Of a DNA stretch of 18,211 bases, positions 6,037 to 13,901 are shown one piece after another. A program made the position numbers and the translations under genes. The DNA lies in the NCBI GenBank assembly GCA_046765795.1, contig JBKPRH010000171.1, forward strand, positions 1 to 18,211, given 5' to 3'. The stretch comes from Gp6-AA40 sp046765795. GTDB lineage: Bacteria > Acidobacteriota > Vicinamibacteria > Vicinamibacterales > UBA2999. Position 1 is the first letter of the stretch. Each line of letters opens with the position of its first letter. The notes under the pieces are model-generated. The model ran no database searches, had not been told where the DNA came from, and saw only the letters and a list, made by a program, of their open reading frames with translations.

Positions 6037-7545
6037 ATGCCTGCCATGTTTGTTGGCGCACTCGACCAGGGCACCACCAGCACGCGCTTCATGGTGTTCG
6101 ATGCCGGCGGGAAGGAAGTGGCCCGTCGTCAGATCGAGCACCGCCAGATTCTTCCGGCTCCGGGCTGGGTCGAGCACGATCCGATCGAAATTGCCGCGCG
6201 CGTCGATGAAGTGATCGCCGGTGCACTGCGATCGGCTGGACTGACAGGACGCGACCTGGCCGCGATCGGCATCACCAACCAGCGCGAGACCACTGTTGTG
6301 TGGGATCCACGCACCGGCCGGCCGTGGCACAACGCCATCGTCTGGCAGGACACGCGAACGGCAGATCTCGTCGCGACGTTGACGCCTCAGCGGGAACGTC
6401 TCATTGCGCAGACGGGGCTTCCGCCAGCCACCTACTTCTCGTCGCTGAAGCTGCGCTGGATGTTGGACAACGTTCCCGGCCTGCGCGAAGCCGCGGGCGA
6501 TGGCCGCGCCATTTTCGGCACTGTGGACACGTGGGTGATCTGGAATCTCACCGGTGGACCTGACGGGGGCCTGCACGTCACCGACGCCACCAACGCCAGC
6601 CGCACGCAGTTGATGAACCTGCGGACGCTCGAGTGGGACTCGGATCTGCTCGCGCTGTTCGACATTCCGCGACAGATGCTCCCGGCCATCTGCCCCTCGT
6701 CCACGCAGAGCGCGTACGGAGCGACGCACGCGAACGGCCCGGTCGGCGCCGAGGTTCCAATCGCCGGCAACCTCGGCGATCAGCACGCTGCGCTTGTGGG
6801 GCAGGCCTGCTTCACCGCCGGCGAGGCGAAGAACACCTACGGCACCGGCAACTTCATGCTGCTCAACACCGGTCACACGCTCGTGCCCTCGCCCTCAGGT
6901 CTGCTGACGACGATGGGCTATGCGTTCGATGGGCAGAAGCCGCTGTACGCGCTCGAGGGATCGGTGGCCGTCACCGGATCGGCGGTGCAATGGCTGCGCG
7001 ATCAACTCGAGATCATTCGCACGGCCGCCGACGTCGAAGCGCTGGCCGCTTCGGTTCCCGACACCGGTGGCGTCTACTTCGTGCCGGCCTTCTCGGGACT
7101 CTTCGCTCCGTACTGGCGCACCGATGCGCGGGGCGTCATCGCCGGTCTGTCGCGCTTTCACACCAAAGCCCATCTCGCACGCGCGACGCTCGAGTCGATT
7201 TGCTTCCAGACACGAGCCGTGCTCGACGCGATGGTGCAGGACTCCGGCGTGCGCCTCGATGTGTTGAAAGTGGACGGCGGTGCCACGGTCAACAACCTGT
7301 TGATGCAGATGCAGGCCGACATCCTGGGCGTGCCGGTCGTCAGGCCCGTCGTTTCGGAGACCACCGCACTCGGTGCGGCGTACGCGGCGGGCCTCGCGGT
7401 CGGCTTCTGGAAGACGCTCGATGCGCTGCGCTCGAACTGGAAGGCCGATCGGCAATGGGAGCCTTCGTGGAGCGTCGACCAGCGCGAAACAGCGTACGCG
7501 GGATGGAAGAAGGCGGTCGAGAAGAGTTTCGGATGGTCCGGCTGA
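6037..7545 (+). CDS. glpK: Glycerol kinase
   Basis: A 502-residue FGGY-family kinase that phosphorylates glycerol to sn-glycerol 3-phosphate with ATP in the cytoplasm. The N-terminal domain begins GALDQGTTSTR (Asp10, Thr13 phosphate loop). The glycerol-binding residues of the E. coli enzyme have counterparts in NQRETT (Arg83, Glu84), Tyr133 and GDQ (Asp248, Gln249). Also present are GTVDTWVIWNLTGG, TDATNASRT, AKNTYGTGNF and the C-terminal LKVDGGATVNN ATP-domain motif. Length equals that of E. coli GlpK. ATG 6037 is used; ATG 6046 is an alternative. No glpF or glpD is adjacent. The last codons are provided by a palindromic repeat whose loop contains the TGA stop, so the native C-terminus may once have been different. 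Confidence 0.95.
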   Translation: MPAMFVGALDQGTTSTRFMVFDAGGKEVARRQIEHRQILPAPGWVEHDPIEIAARVDEVIAGALRSAGLTGRDLAAIGITNQRETTVVWDPRTGRPWHNAIVWQDTRTADLVATLTPQRERLIAQTGLPPATYFSSLKLRWMLDNVPGLREAAGDGRAIFGTVDTWVIWNLTGGPDGGLHVTDATNASRTQLMNLRTLEWDSDLLALFDIPRQMLPAICPSSTQSAYGATHANGPVGAEVPIAGNLGDQHAALVGQACFTAGEAKNTYGTGNFMLLNTGHTLVPSPSGLLTTMGYAFDGQKPLYALEGSVAVTGSAVQWLRDQLEIIRTAADVEALAASVPDTGGVYFVPAFSGLFAPYWRTDARGVIAGLSRFHTKAHLARATLESICFQTRAVLDAMVQDSGVRLDVLKVDGGATVNNLLMQMQADILGVPVVRPVVSETTALGAAYAAGLAVGFWKTLDALRSNWKADRQWEPSWSVDQRETAYAGWKKAVEKSFGWSG

Positions 7546-7559
7546 AGCCGGACACTACA
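7535..7559 (-). repeat. REP-like palindrome, family A copy 1
   Basis: Stem GTCCGGC (7536-7542), loop TGAA (7543-7546), stem GCCGGAC (7547-7553), then ACTACA. It overlaps the glpK 3' end; the glpK stop TGA is the loop itself. It also fills the 14 bp between the convergent ends of glpK and the acyltransferase gene, so it may act as a 3'-end structure for both. A second copy with the same stem lies at 14852-14877. No U-tract supports intrinsic termination. Confidence 0.7.
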
Positions 7560-8807
7560 TCAAGCCGCGTGCGCGATTGTCGCCCGTCGTGACTCGCGCG
7601 GACTCGCGTGAAGACGTCGATCTCGCCACTGCAGAACCGGACGCTCGACGTAACGGTGCAGAAGGTATGCCGAGAGCGCGGACATCGCGAGATACCAGGG
7701 CAGGAACACCAGCCATCGCGCAGTGAGAGATGCGCCTTCCGAGAGCGGAATCATGCGTGCGGCAAGCGAGGCTGCGAGGGACAGCACCATCATGTGCGTC
7801 AGATAGAGCGTATAGGACCCGGTCGCAAGCGGTTGCCACACCGATCGGCCGACGATGACGCTGTAGCTCCCCGAGCCGCTCACCGCCGCGAGCACCATCG
7901 CGCCGAAGCACAATCCAATCAGGGCCGGAGCGACAACGATCGTTCTCGAGTCGATCGGTTGTAGAACCACAGATGGAAGCAGCCAAGCCAGCACGCCTGC
8001 TGCCCCGCCCCAGAACAGCACTTCACGCGCCGGACGACCAATACGGGCTGACCATGGTTGACGCGACATCCACGCGATCGCGAATCCCAACACCAGCGAC
8101 TCGCAGGTCAGATGAAACGGACTGCGATACTGCGGGAAATAGTCAGCGTAGCTGATCGCGCCTGGAAGGCCGCTCACGGCTGCCACTCGCCACATGACTG
8201 GCACAAGCCATAACGCCAGCAGGCCGATGCCCTGCCACAACGGCGTTCGAGATCGAGCCAGCACGAACACCAGCAGCGGCGCGAGCAAGTAGAACTTCTC
8301 CTCGGCGCCAAGTGACCAGAACGACGGCACGAACACGCTGCCGGTGTAGTCCTGCAGCATCACCAGGTGCGCAGCAAAGTCGACCCCGCTCTTCGGCCAC
8401 GCGCCGGCCATCGTCAACCCGATCGCCACGATGGCAAGACAGGTCCAATAGGCTGGCAAGATGCGTGTCACGCGCTTGAACCAGAAACGCCGCACGCTGT
8501 CGCCGCGCCACGCCTGGCGGCCGATCAGAAAGCCGCTGAGAACGAAGAACAGATCAACGCCAATCCAACCGTTGAGTACGAGCGGCGTGAGGTCGATGGG
8601 CCCGACGGCAACTATCGGCTGATACGTGTCTTCGGAGATGAAAGGCCGAAGGCTGTGACGTCCGAGGACGAGGAGAATGGCGAACGCACGGAGACCGTCG
8701 AGGTCGGGCCAATGCCCGTTCGACTCGCCCTCGTCGAGCCCACGGCCCGACGAGCGCTTGCTCAGGGCAGGCACGCCGTCCACTGACTTGGCGGAGGGCG
8801 TGAACAC
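7560..8807 (-). CDS. OafA/YrhL-type membrane acyltransferase
   Basis: A 415-residue polytopic acyltransferase (Acyl_transf_3, PF01757) that transfers acyl groups, usually from acyl-CoA, onto sugars or lipids at the inner membrane. Recognisable motifs are LDGLRAFAILLVLGRH with the key His51, GWIGVDLFFVLSGFLIG (about 80-96), the basic FKRVTRILPAYW, and SLGAEEKFYLL (about 165-175; the common form is SLSVEEQFYLL). About ten hydrophobic segments follow. The acceptor cannot be predicted. The start is a GTG at 8807, just one base after the stop of the upstream membrane protein, so the pair is translationally coupled; the first ~33 residues are hydrophilic and a later start is possible. It converges with glpK, with a palindrome between. 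Confidence 0.9.
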   Translation of the reverse strand: MFTPSAKSVDGVPALSKRSSGRGLDEGESNGHWPDLDGLRAFAILLVLGRHSLRPFISEDTYQPIVAVGPIDLTPLVLNGWIGVDLFFVLSGFLIGRQAWRGDSVRRFWFKRVTRILPAYWTCLAIVAIGLTMAGAWPKSGVDFAAHLVMLQDYTGSVFVPSFWSLGAEEKFYLLAPLLVFVLARSRTPLWQGIGLLALWLVPVMWRVAAVSGLPGAISYADYFPQYRSPFHLTCESLVLGFAIAWMSRQPWSARIGRPAREVLFWGGAAGVLAWLLPSVVLQPIDSRTIVVAPALIGLCFGAMVLAAVSGSGSYSVIVGRSVWQPLATGSYTLYLTHMMVLSLAASLAARMIPLSEGASLTARWLVFLPWYLAMSALSAYLLHRYVERPVLQWRDRRLHASPRESRRATIAHAA

Positions 8808-8808
8808 G

Positions 8809-9897
8809 CTACGCGCTCTGCGGCAGGGCCTGCCCCGAGTCAGGTCGAGGGGCCTTCCGGCGTTTCCAGATCAGGGCATCAACGATGTAGTGGTGGAAGT
8901 TGATGCCCATGTAGATACCGATTGTCATCGCCAGACCGCCGCCGAGAGCCAGCACCGTCAAGCGATCGATCGCGGCGTAGACCAGCGTCGTGATCGCCAG
9001 GCAGCACGCGAAGTACTTCATCACGCGTCCCGGCTGGCTGAGGCGCGAGAGGAACCGCGCTGCCGGATCGATTCCGCCGGCATACCGCTTCGCGTTCGAC
9101 ATCCACACGACCAGCACGTACTGAAAGTTGTGCCAGACGTTGATGGCCAGCCAGCCGGTGTTGACATCCTCCATCGCGATGTAGGCCACGAGGAAGATGA
9201 CGATATGCGATGCGACGAATCCTGTGTACTGAAGGTCGAGCGTGTCGGCAAGCGCGGCGCGCATGATCTTCGCAATCCACACCAGCACGGCCGCCGCAGC
9301 TGCGAATCCAAGCATCATCAGAAGCGGCTCGGGAAGCACGAGCGGCTTCACCGGTAGACCGAGGAAGCGATCGCCCATCGTCGCCGAGCGTTGAGCGATG
9401 CCGTAGATCGGCACGAAGTAGATCGCCAGATCGGTCATCAGGTCGCGCGAACCGGCCACCTGTCCTTCCGGAGTGGCCCGGTAGTACATGCGTGCGATGC
9501 CGTAGCCCTGACGCATGTAGTGGAACCACTGCAGATACAGAAACGCGGTCGCGATCACCCAGGCACCCGCGGTCAGCGCAATACTCAGCGTCCCGATCGT
9601 CACGATGCCGAGCAGATCGACGGCGAGGAAACGATTGCGCCGCAGGCTGGTCGGATCGAACGCGAGTCGCGTGTATGTCGCCACCACGTGGTGATAGCCG
9701 AGCAACCAGAGATCGGCGAGCAACAGGATCGGATAGAGGCGCGCATCCGCGGCAACCATGAGCGCCGCCGCGAGGCCGGCGACGATTGGCGCCGCCAGCA
9801 GCGTCGTATCGAATTCGCGGCTTCGAATGTAGGTGCGCGACACCGCCACGTCGGACACGGCGGTGCGTCGAAGAGAGGCGTCGAGGTACAGGGCCAT
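8809..9897 (-). CDS. Histidine-rich polytopic membrane protein, unknown
   Basis: A 362-residue membrane protein I cannot assign to a named family. It has about eight hydrophobic segments and histidines in or beside them: HH at 69-70 (LGYHHVVATYTRL), His126 (WFHYMRQGYG), His231 (SHIVIF), His256 (NVWHNFQY) and HH at 335-336 (NFHHYIVDALIWK). Such a set resembles the metal ligands of integral-membrane diiron desaturases or of Brp/Blh-type carotenoid oxygenases, but the spacing does not let me place it in either; a metal-dependent membrane oxidase is an inference. I start at the ATG at 9897; a TTG at 9918 or internal GTGs near residue 14-19 are possible, and no clear ribosome site decides. The downstream acyltransferase begins one base after its stop, suggesting joint work on a lipid or envelope substrate. 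Confidence 0.75.
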   Translation of the reverse strand: MALYLDASLRRTAVSDVAVSRTYIRSREFDTTLLAAPIVAGLAAALMVAADARLYPILLLADLWLLGYHHVVATYTRLAFDPTSLRRNRFLAVDLLGIVTIGTLSIALTAGAWVIATAFLYLQWFHYMRQGYGIARMYYRATPEGQVAGSRDLMTDLAIYFVPIYGIAQRSATMGDRFLGLPVKPLVLPEPLLMMLGFAAAAAVLVWIAKIMRAALADTLDLQYTGFVASHIVIFLVAYIAMEDVNTGWLAINVWHNFQYVLVVWMSNAKRYAGGIDPAARFLSRLSQPGRVMKYFACCLAITTLVYAAIDRLTVLALGGGLAMTIGIYMGINFHHYIVDALIWKRRKAPRPDSGQALPQSA

Positions 9898-10081
9898 CCG
9901 TGGGGCAACATTGTGCAAGGTCTGTGCTTTCGCCCCAGCGATGACGCGTCGTGAATCACCGCGCAGGAATGGCGCGTTTGCGGCAGGTTGCGCGGCGCTC
10001 GGCGACCAAACCTGAAATCGTCATAACAAATCCGCCTTCGCGCTTCGCGCGTCGGCGTGACCGGATAGGATCGACGATCAC
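9898..10081. promoter_or_regulatory. Divergent intergenic region before proC
   Basis: At 184 bp this is the longest gap in the window, between the minus-strand membrane protein and proC. It contains a GC-rich palindrome-like run at 10032-10057 (CGCG-CTT-CGCG core flanked by CGCC and GGCG) that resembles intergenic repeats, and TAGGAT at 10066-10071, ten bases before the proC ATG, a possible -10 or (as AGGA) ribosome site. No gene was found in it. Confidence 0.45.
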
Positions 10082-10945
10082 ATGACCGCACACACACCGC
10101 CGCTCTTGAACCCCGGACGAACGTTCGGCGTCGTTGGCACCGGCGTCATGGGACAGACGATCCTCAAGGGTCTCTTCGACGCGGGCGCGCTGCAGCGTGA
10201 GCACGCGTGGGGAACCGCACGATCAACGCGCACCTGCGAGACCGCGGGCCAGGCACTTGGCATTCCCGTGGAGACGAACGTTGCCGCGCGCGTGCCAGAT
10301 GCCGGCGTCATCGTGCTTTGCGTCAAGCCGGCGCAGGCTGGTCGAGCGATTGCCGCACTGCGCGACGCCGGACTACGCCCTGACACGCTGCTGGTCTCGA
10401 TCCTCGCCGGCACCACGCTCGCGCAACTCGAGTCGCTCTCGAGCACGCCCAATCCATGGGTACGCGCAATGCCGAACACGCCGTGCATCGTCCGTGAAGG
10501 GATGACGGCGATCTGTCCGGGATCGCACGCGACCGAGGATCACCTCGCGCTGGTGCGACGCATCTTCGACTGCGTCGGCCGCTGCGTGCAGACCGACGAA
10601 ACGCATTTCAATGCGATCACCGCGCTGAGCGGCAGCGGGCCCGCCTACTACTACCTGATCATGGAAGCGATGGCCGATGCCGGCGTGCGCGTCGGCCTGT
10701 CGCGTGAGCTGGCACTGACGTTGGTGACGCAGACGGCGCTCGGATCGGCGCGCATGGTGCAGTCCGCAGATCGACATCCCGCTGCGCTTCGCGACGATGT
10801 GACGACGCCGGCGGGTTGCACGATCGGCGGCCTGCTGATGATGGAGGACGGGAAGATCCGCTCGGTGATCGCCCGCGCGATTGAAGAGGCGACGCGGATT
10901 GCCGCCGGGCTCGGCGCGGATAAGAGCGACAAACGCAGCTATTGA
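10082..10945 (+). CDS. proC: Pyrroline-5-carboxylate reductase
   Basis: A 287-residue cytoplasmic enzyme that catalyses the last step of proline synthesis, NAD(P)H-dependent reduction of 1-pyrroline-5-carboxylate. An N-terminal Rossmann domain starts with FGVVGTGVMG (GxGxxG at 19-24). RAMPNTP is at 128-134. The C-terminal dimerisation and substrate region has ALSGSGPAYYYLI (181-193) and the family signature around residues 236-255 (LRDDVTTPAGCTIGGLL), in which the T-x-P-G-G-T form is slightly altered to TTPAGCT. Length is a little above the usual ~270 because of about 12 extra residues at the start. It stands as a single gene; the monooxygenase gene starts 19 bp after its stop and seems to have its own -10. 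Confidence 0.94.
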   Translation: MTAHTPPLLNPGRTFGVVGTGVMGQTILKGLFDAGALQREHAWGTARSTRTCETAGQALGIPVETNVAARVPDAGVIVLCVKPAQAGRAIAALRDAGLRPDTLLVSILAGTTLAQLESLSSTPNPWVRAMPNTPCIVREGMTAICPGSHATEDHLALVRRIFDCVGRCVQTDETHFNAITALSGSGPAYYYLIMEAMADAGVRVGLSRELALTLVTQTALGSARMVQSADRHPAALRDDVTTPAGCTIGGLLMMEDGKIRSVIARAIEEATRIAAGLGADKSDKRSY

Positions 10946-10952
10946 GTAGCGA

Positions 10953-10964
10953 TATGCTGTGCAA
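10953..10964 (+). promoter_or_regulatory. Candidate -10 of the monooxygenase gene
   Basis: TATGCT (10953-10958) is followed by GTGCAA and then ATG at 10965. The 6-nt gap is identical to that at two other genes in this window and predicts transcription from the A of the ATG. It favours the ATG at 10965 over the GTG at 10959, which would fall upstream of the predicted start site. No ribosome site is seen. Confidence 0.5.
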
Positions 10965-12119
10965 ATGCAGACGACGACCGTGACCCTACCCGAGCGCGCG
11001 AAGGCCGTTGGATCGATCGCAAACGAGCATGCCGACTGGGGTGACCAGCACGGACAATTGGCCGAACCGGTGGTCGAAGCCCTGCATAAGGAAGGTCTCT
11101 ACGGAATGTGGGTGCCGCGATCGCTCGGCGGCGCCGAGCTCGATCCGGTCTCGTCGCTGCAAGTGATCGAGAACCTGGCCTACGGCGATCCCTCGACAGG
11201 ATGGGTACTGATGGCCGCGGCGCTCGCGATCGGCACTGGTGCCGCGTACCTCGGTGACGACGCGGTGAAGGAGTTGTTCAAGGGACCGCGGATGCCGGTG
11301 ATCGCCGGACAGGGCACGCGTCCAGGTAACGCCGTGCCTCACGATGGTGGATTCCTGCTCAGCGGATCGTGGAGCTTCGCATCGGGCATCAAGCACGGCA
11401 CGCACATCCACACTCTTGGGATCATCGAAGGTACCGGCGAGCCGCGTATCTTCGTGCTGCCCGTCGAGAAGGTGAAGCTGATCGACAACTGGAACGTCAT
11501 GGGCCTGCGCGCCACAGGCAGCATCGACTACACGATCGACTCCGTCTACGTCCCTGACAGCTACACCCACTTCGCGGTCACCGACGTTCCCAAGCGAGGC
11601 GGCTCTCTATATTCGGTCGGTATCGTCGGGTTCGCCGCGATGTGCCACTCCGGGTGGGCCTGCGGCATCGGACGACGGCTGCTCGACGAATTGGCGGGCT
11701 ATGTGCGGACGCGCGGTGGGCGCACGGGTACGCAGTCCACGAGCGAAAGCTTCCTCGAGCAATACGCGAAGGCCGAAGGCACCTACCGTTCGGCGCGCGC
11801 GCTTGTGTATGAGGTCTGGGGCGAGATGTCGCAACTGATGGAACGCGGTGAGCGGCCGAGTGTTCGCCTGCAGTCCCTCGTTCGTCTGGCGATGGCGCAC
11901 GTGCAGTGGGCGTCGCATGACGTGGCGATGTTCGTCTACGGTGCAGCGGGCACGACTGGCCTGCGCGCGGGAACGATTCAGCGTCTGTTCAGAGACATGC
12001 ACGCCGGCACGCAGCATCTCATCGCATCGCCACCGGTGTTCCGCGCACTCGGTCGCGAGCTCGCCGGATTGGCACCGAAGGCGAGCTGGCGGTTCGTGGA
12101 TCTGATCGATCCGGCTTGA
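10965..12119 (+). CDS. Flavin-dependent monooxygenase, acyl-CoA dehydrogenase fold
   Basis: A 384-residue protein with the acyl-CoA dehydrogenase architecture: helical N-domain (1-115), beta domain (about 120-215, GSWSFASGIKH and DNWNVMGLRATGSIDY), and C-terminal four-helix domain. I see no clear catalytic glutamate of true acyl-CoA dehydrogenases, whereas LFRDMHAGTQH (341-351, with His346 and His351) fits the two-component flavin monooxygenases of the HsaA/DszC type. Those use reduced FMN from a partner reductase to hydroxylate aromatics or sulfur heterocycles. No flavin reductase gene is nearby, so the partner must be elsewhere. The substrate is unknown. A plain acyl-CoA dehydrogenase is the alternative annotation. 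The gene ends facing the ABC-2 permease, with an inverted repeat between them. Confidence 0.85.
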   Translation: MQTTTVTLPERAKAVGSIANEHADWGDQHGQLAEPVVEALHKEGLYGMWVPRSLGGAELDPVSSLQVIENLAYGDPSTGWVLMAAALAIGTGAAYLGDDAVKELFKGPRMPVIAGQGTRPGNAVPHDGGFLLSGSWSFASGIKHGTHIHTLGIIEGTGEPRIFVLPVEKVKLIDNWNVMGLRATGSIDYTIDSVYVPDSYTHFAVTDVPKRGGSLYSVGIVGFAAMCHSGWACGIGRRLLDELAGYVRTRGGRTGTQSTSESFLEQYAKAEGTYRSARALVYEVWGEMSQLMERGERPSVRLQSLVRLAMAHVQWASHDVAMFVYGAAGTTGLRAGTIQRLFRDMHAGTQHLIASPPVFRALGRELAGLAPKASWRFVDLIDPA

Positions 12120-12120
12120 G

Positions 12121-12164
12121 CAAGGTCAAAGGGGCAAAGCCTGCCCTTTGCCCTTTGACCTTTG
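12121..12164. repeat. Inverted repeat between convergent genes
   Basis: A left arm of 19 bases (12121-12139, starting CAAGGTCAAAGG) and a right arm of 19 bases (12146-12164, ending GACCTTTG) pair almost fully with one-base bulges around a six-base loop CCTGCC. It occupies almost the whole gap between the monooxygenase stop (12119) and the permease stop (12166). A bidirectional terminator or a mobile palindromic repeat are both possible; AAAGG/CCTTT internal units make it look repeat-derived. Confidence 0.6.
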
Positions 12165-12165
12165 A

Positions 12166-12915
12166 TCACTCCCATCGGAACACCTTCGCGGATATCGCCG
12201 TGCAGACGACGAACGTCAAGACCAGCGCGGCGACGTCGGTGCCGTGCGCGAGCCACGACTCGCCTTTCCAGATCCCATCGAGCAACGACACCGCATACGT
12301 GAGCGGAGACACTTTCGCGATCGTCTGCAGGAGCGGTGGCATGCGCTCGATCGGATAGAAGAGACCGGACACACCTAACATCGGATACACCGTCATCGTG
12401 GCGAGTGGCTGCGCGAAGCGAGCGGTCGGCACCACACTCGCGACGACGAAGCCGATCGACAGAATCGCCCACGTGGTGAACAAAAGCGCCGCGCCGAACG
12501 AGATCACATTGACGTGCGCGTCGGGCGGAAAGTAGCGGCGACCGGCAAGGAGCATCGCGACCAGCGTGATGGCGGTGAAGATCAGCTTCACGAGCACATG
12601 CGCGGTGAGGATGACCACCGGCGGCAGCGGCGTCGCACGGAGGCGCTTCAGGATGCCGCCTTCGCGATAGATCGAGATGATGGCGATGAGGGACACGACC
12701 GCGCTCAAGGCGATCAGGATCGAGGTGAGCACCGGTAGAAACGAGTCGCCCGGCCACCCCGGCTGACGCGCCGCAGAGGTGATGGACCTGCCGAGAAGCC
12801 GCGTCATCACGACGAAGACGAGCACCGGGATGCCGACGCTGCCGAAAACGCCGAGCGGTTCGCGAACGAAGATCTTGATTTCCAGCCAGGTGAGCTTCGC
12901 CAGCGCGCGTATCAT
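12166..12915 (-). CDS. ABC-2 type exporter permease
   Basis: A 249-residue inner-membrane permease of the ABC-2 superfamily. An N-terminal amphipathic stretch (LAKLTWLEIKIFVREP) leads to six hydrophobic segments, roughly 22-41, 60-83, 105-127, 140-160, 168-189 and 225-245. The conserved loop IYREGGILKRLRATPLPP (about 82-99) and the YPIERMPPLLQTIAKVSPLTYAV region (about 196-218) are typical of exporters of the drug, antibiotic or polysaccharide type. Its natural partner is the ABC ATPase on the same strand (13902-14846), but an opposite-strand TIGR03435 gene lies between, so it needs its own promoter or a long antisense transcript. Neither a good ribosome site nor a clear -10 was found before the ATG. 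Confidence 0.9.
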   Translation of the reverse strand: MIRALAKLTWLEIKIFVREPLGVFGSVGIPVLVFVVMTRLLGRSITSAARQPGWPGDSFLPVLTSILIALSAVVSLIAIISIYREGGILKRLRATPLPPVVILTAHVLVKLIFTAITLVAMLLAGRRYFPPDAHVNVISFGAALLFTTWAILSIGFVVASVVPTARFAQPLATMTVYPMLGVSGLFYPIERMPPLLQTIAKVSPLTYAVSLLDGIWKGESWLAHGTDVAALVLTFVVCTAISAKVFRWE

Positions 12916-12967
12916 CGGTTACATCGGGGAGTTAACCGTTCGTCCTTTCACCACGTCATATCGCATC

Positions 12968-13864
12968 ATGCGCCCACGTCTTGCCGCCGGAACCGCCCTT
13001 GTCCTGTTGACGGTCGCCATCAGTGTGTCACGTCCGCACGCGCAGGCGCCGGCACAGGCGCCCGACCCAAACGCGTCGTATGTCTACGAGGCTGCGTCGG
13101 TCAAACCGAACAAGACGGCCCCCCAGGGATCGAGCATCCGCCGGTTCCCCGGTGGTCGACTACAGGCGACCAACATGCCGCTTCGCGCCCTCATCACCTT
13201 TGCCTACCAGTTGCAACCATTTCAGTTGGTTGGCGATCCCGGATGGCTCCGCACCGAGACGTTCGACATCGTCGCCAAGATGGAAGGCGACCCACCTGCC
13301 GTGATGCCTGGTCAAGGACCGGATCCCCACATGGTGGCGATGCGCACGCTGCTCGCCGATCGTTTCAAGCTCACTGTCCATCGCGAAACGCGCGAGATGG
13401 ACATTTATGCGCTGGTGATCGCTCGCCCTGACGGAAAACCGGGGCCGGCATTGAAGCTGTCGACGCAGGATTGCGAAGCGATGCTGGATGCAGCCAAGCG
13501 TGGAAAGCTGCCGCCGCCACCAGGCCCGAATGATCCGGTCATATGCGGAACTCGCGGGAACCCGGGCCGGATACAGGTCGGCGGCATGCCGCTCGTGACT
13601 TTCGCCAACATGCTCTCGGGCCGAGTGCAGCGCACGGTCGTCGATCGCACCGCCCTTGCTGGCGCGTGGGACTTCGAGATCAACTTCGCGCCCGAGTCAG
13701 CGCCGATTGCGGCGCCTCCCGGCGTCGAGCTCCCGCCTGGCGACCCGACGGCACCGTCGCTCTTCACCGCGATTCAAGAGCAGCTCGGACTCAAGCTGCA
13801 GTCAACGAAGGGGCCGGTCGAAGTGCTCGTCGTCGATCGGATCGAGCAGCCGACGCCAGATTAG
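12968..13864 (+). CDS. TIGR03435 family secreted protein
   Basis: A 298-residue exported protein of the soil-associated TIGR03435 family, which is strongly amplified in Acidobacteriota and has no known function. A signal peptide covers about residues 1-26 (ALVLLTVAISVS core, ending HAQA). Family blocks are all present: YEAASVKPN (40-48), PGGRLQATNMPLRALI (61-76), VGDPGWLRTETFDIVAK (88-104), LLADRFKLTVHRE (128-140), RTVVDRTALAGAWDF (222-236) and the C-terminal LFTAIQEQLGLKL to VLVVDRIEQPTPD. The frame is open upstream to 12779, but that part is antisense to the permease gene, so I start at the ATG directly before the signal peptide. It is wedged between ATPase and permease of an ABC exporter on the other strand; whether it works with the exporter is unknown. 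Confidence 0.92.
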   Translation: MRPRLAAGTALVLLTVAISVSRPHAQAPAQAPDPNASYVYEAASVKPNKTAPQGSSIRRFPGGRLQATNMPLRALITFAYQLQPFQLVGDPGWLRTETFDIVAKMEGDPPAVMPGQGPDPHMVAMRTLLADRFKLTVHRETREMDIYALVIARPDGKPGPALKLSTQDCEAMLDAAKRGKLPPPPGPNDPVICGTRGNPGRIQVGGMPLVTFANMLSGRVQRTVVDRTALAGAWDFEINFAPESAPIAAPPGVELPPGDPTAPSLFTAIQEQLGLKLQSTKGPVEVLVVDRIEQPTPD

Positions 13865-13901
13865 AAACGCGGAGATCGCGGAGACCGCCTCCTCCGTGGT
13901 C

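Noticed and set aside
10959..10964. GTG start for the monooxygenase
   Set aside because: It would lie in the 6-nt gap after the -10-like hexamer and adds only two residues; ATG 10965 is better.
12779..12967. Extension of the TIGR03435 frame upstream
   Set aside because: It is antisense to the ABC-2 permease, and a good signal peptide follows the ATG at 12968.
13865..13901. Possible terminator with GCGGAG/CTCCG repeats between TIGR03435 and ATPase genes
   Set aside because: Pairing is short and interrupted and there is no T-tract on either strand; not enough to annotate.
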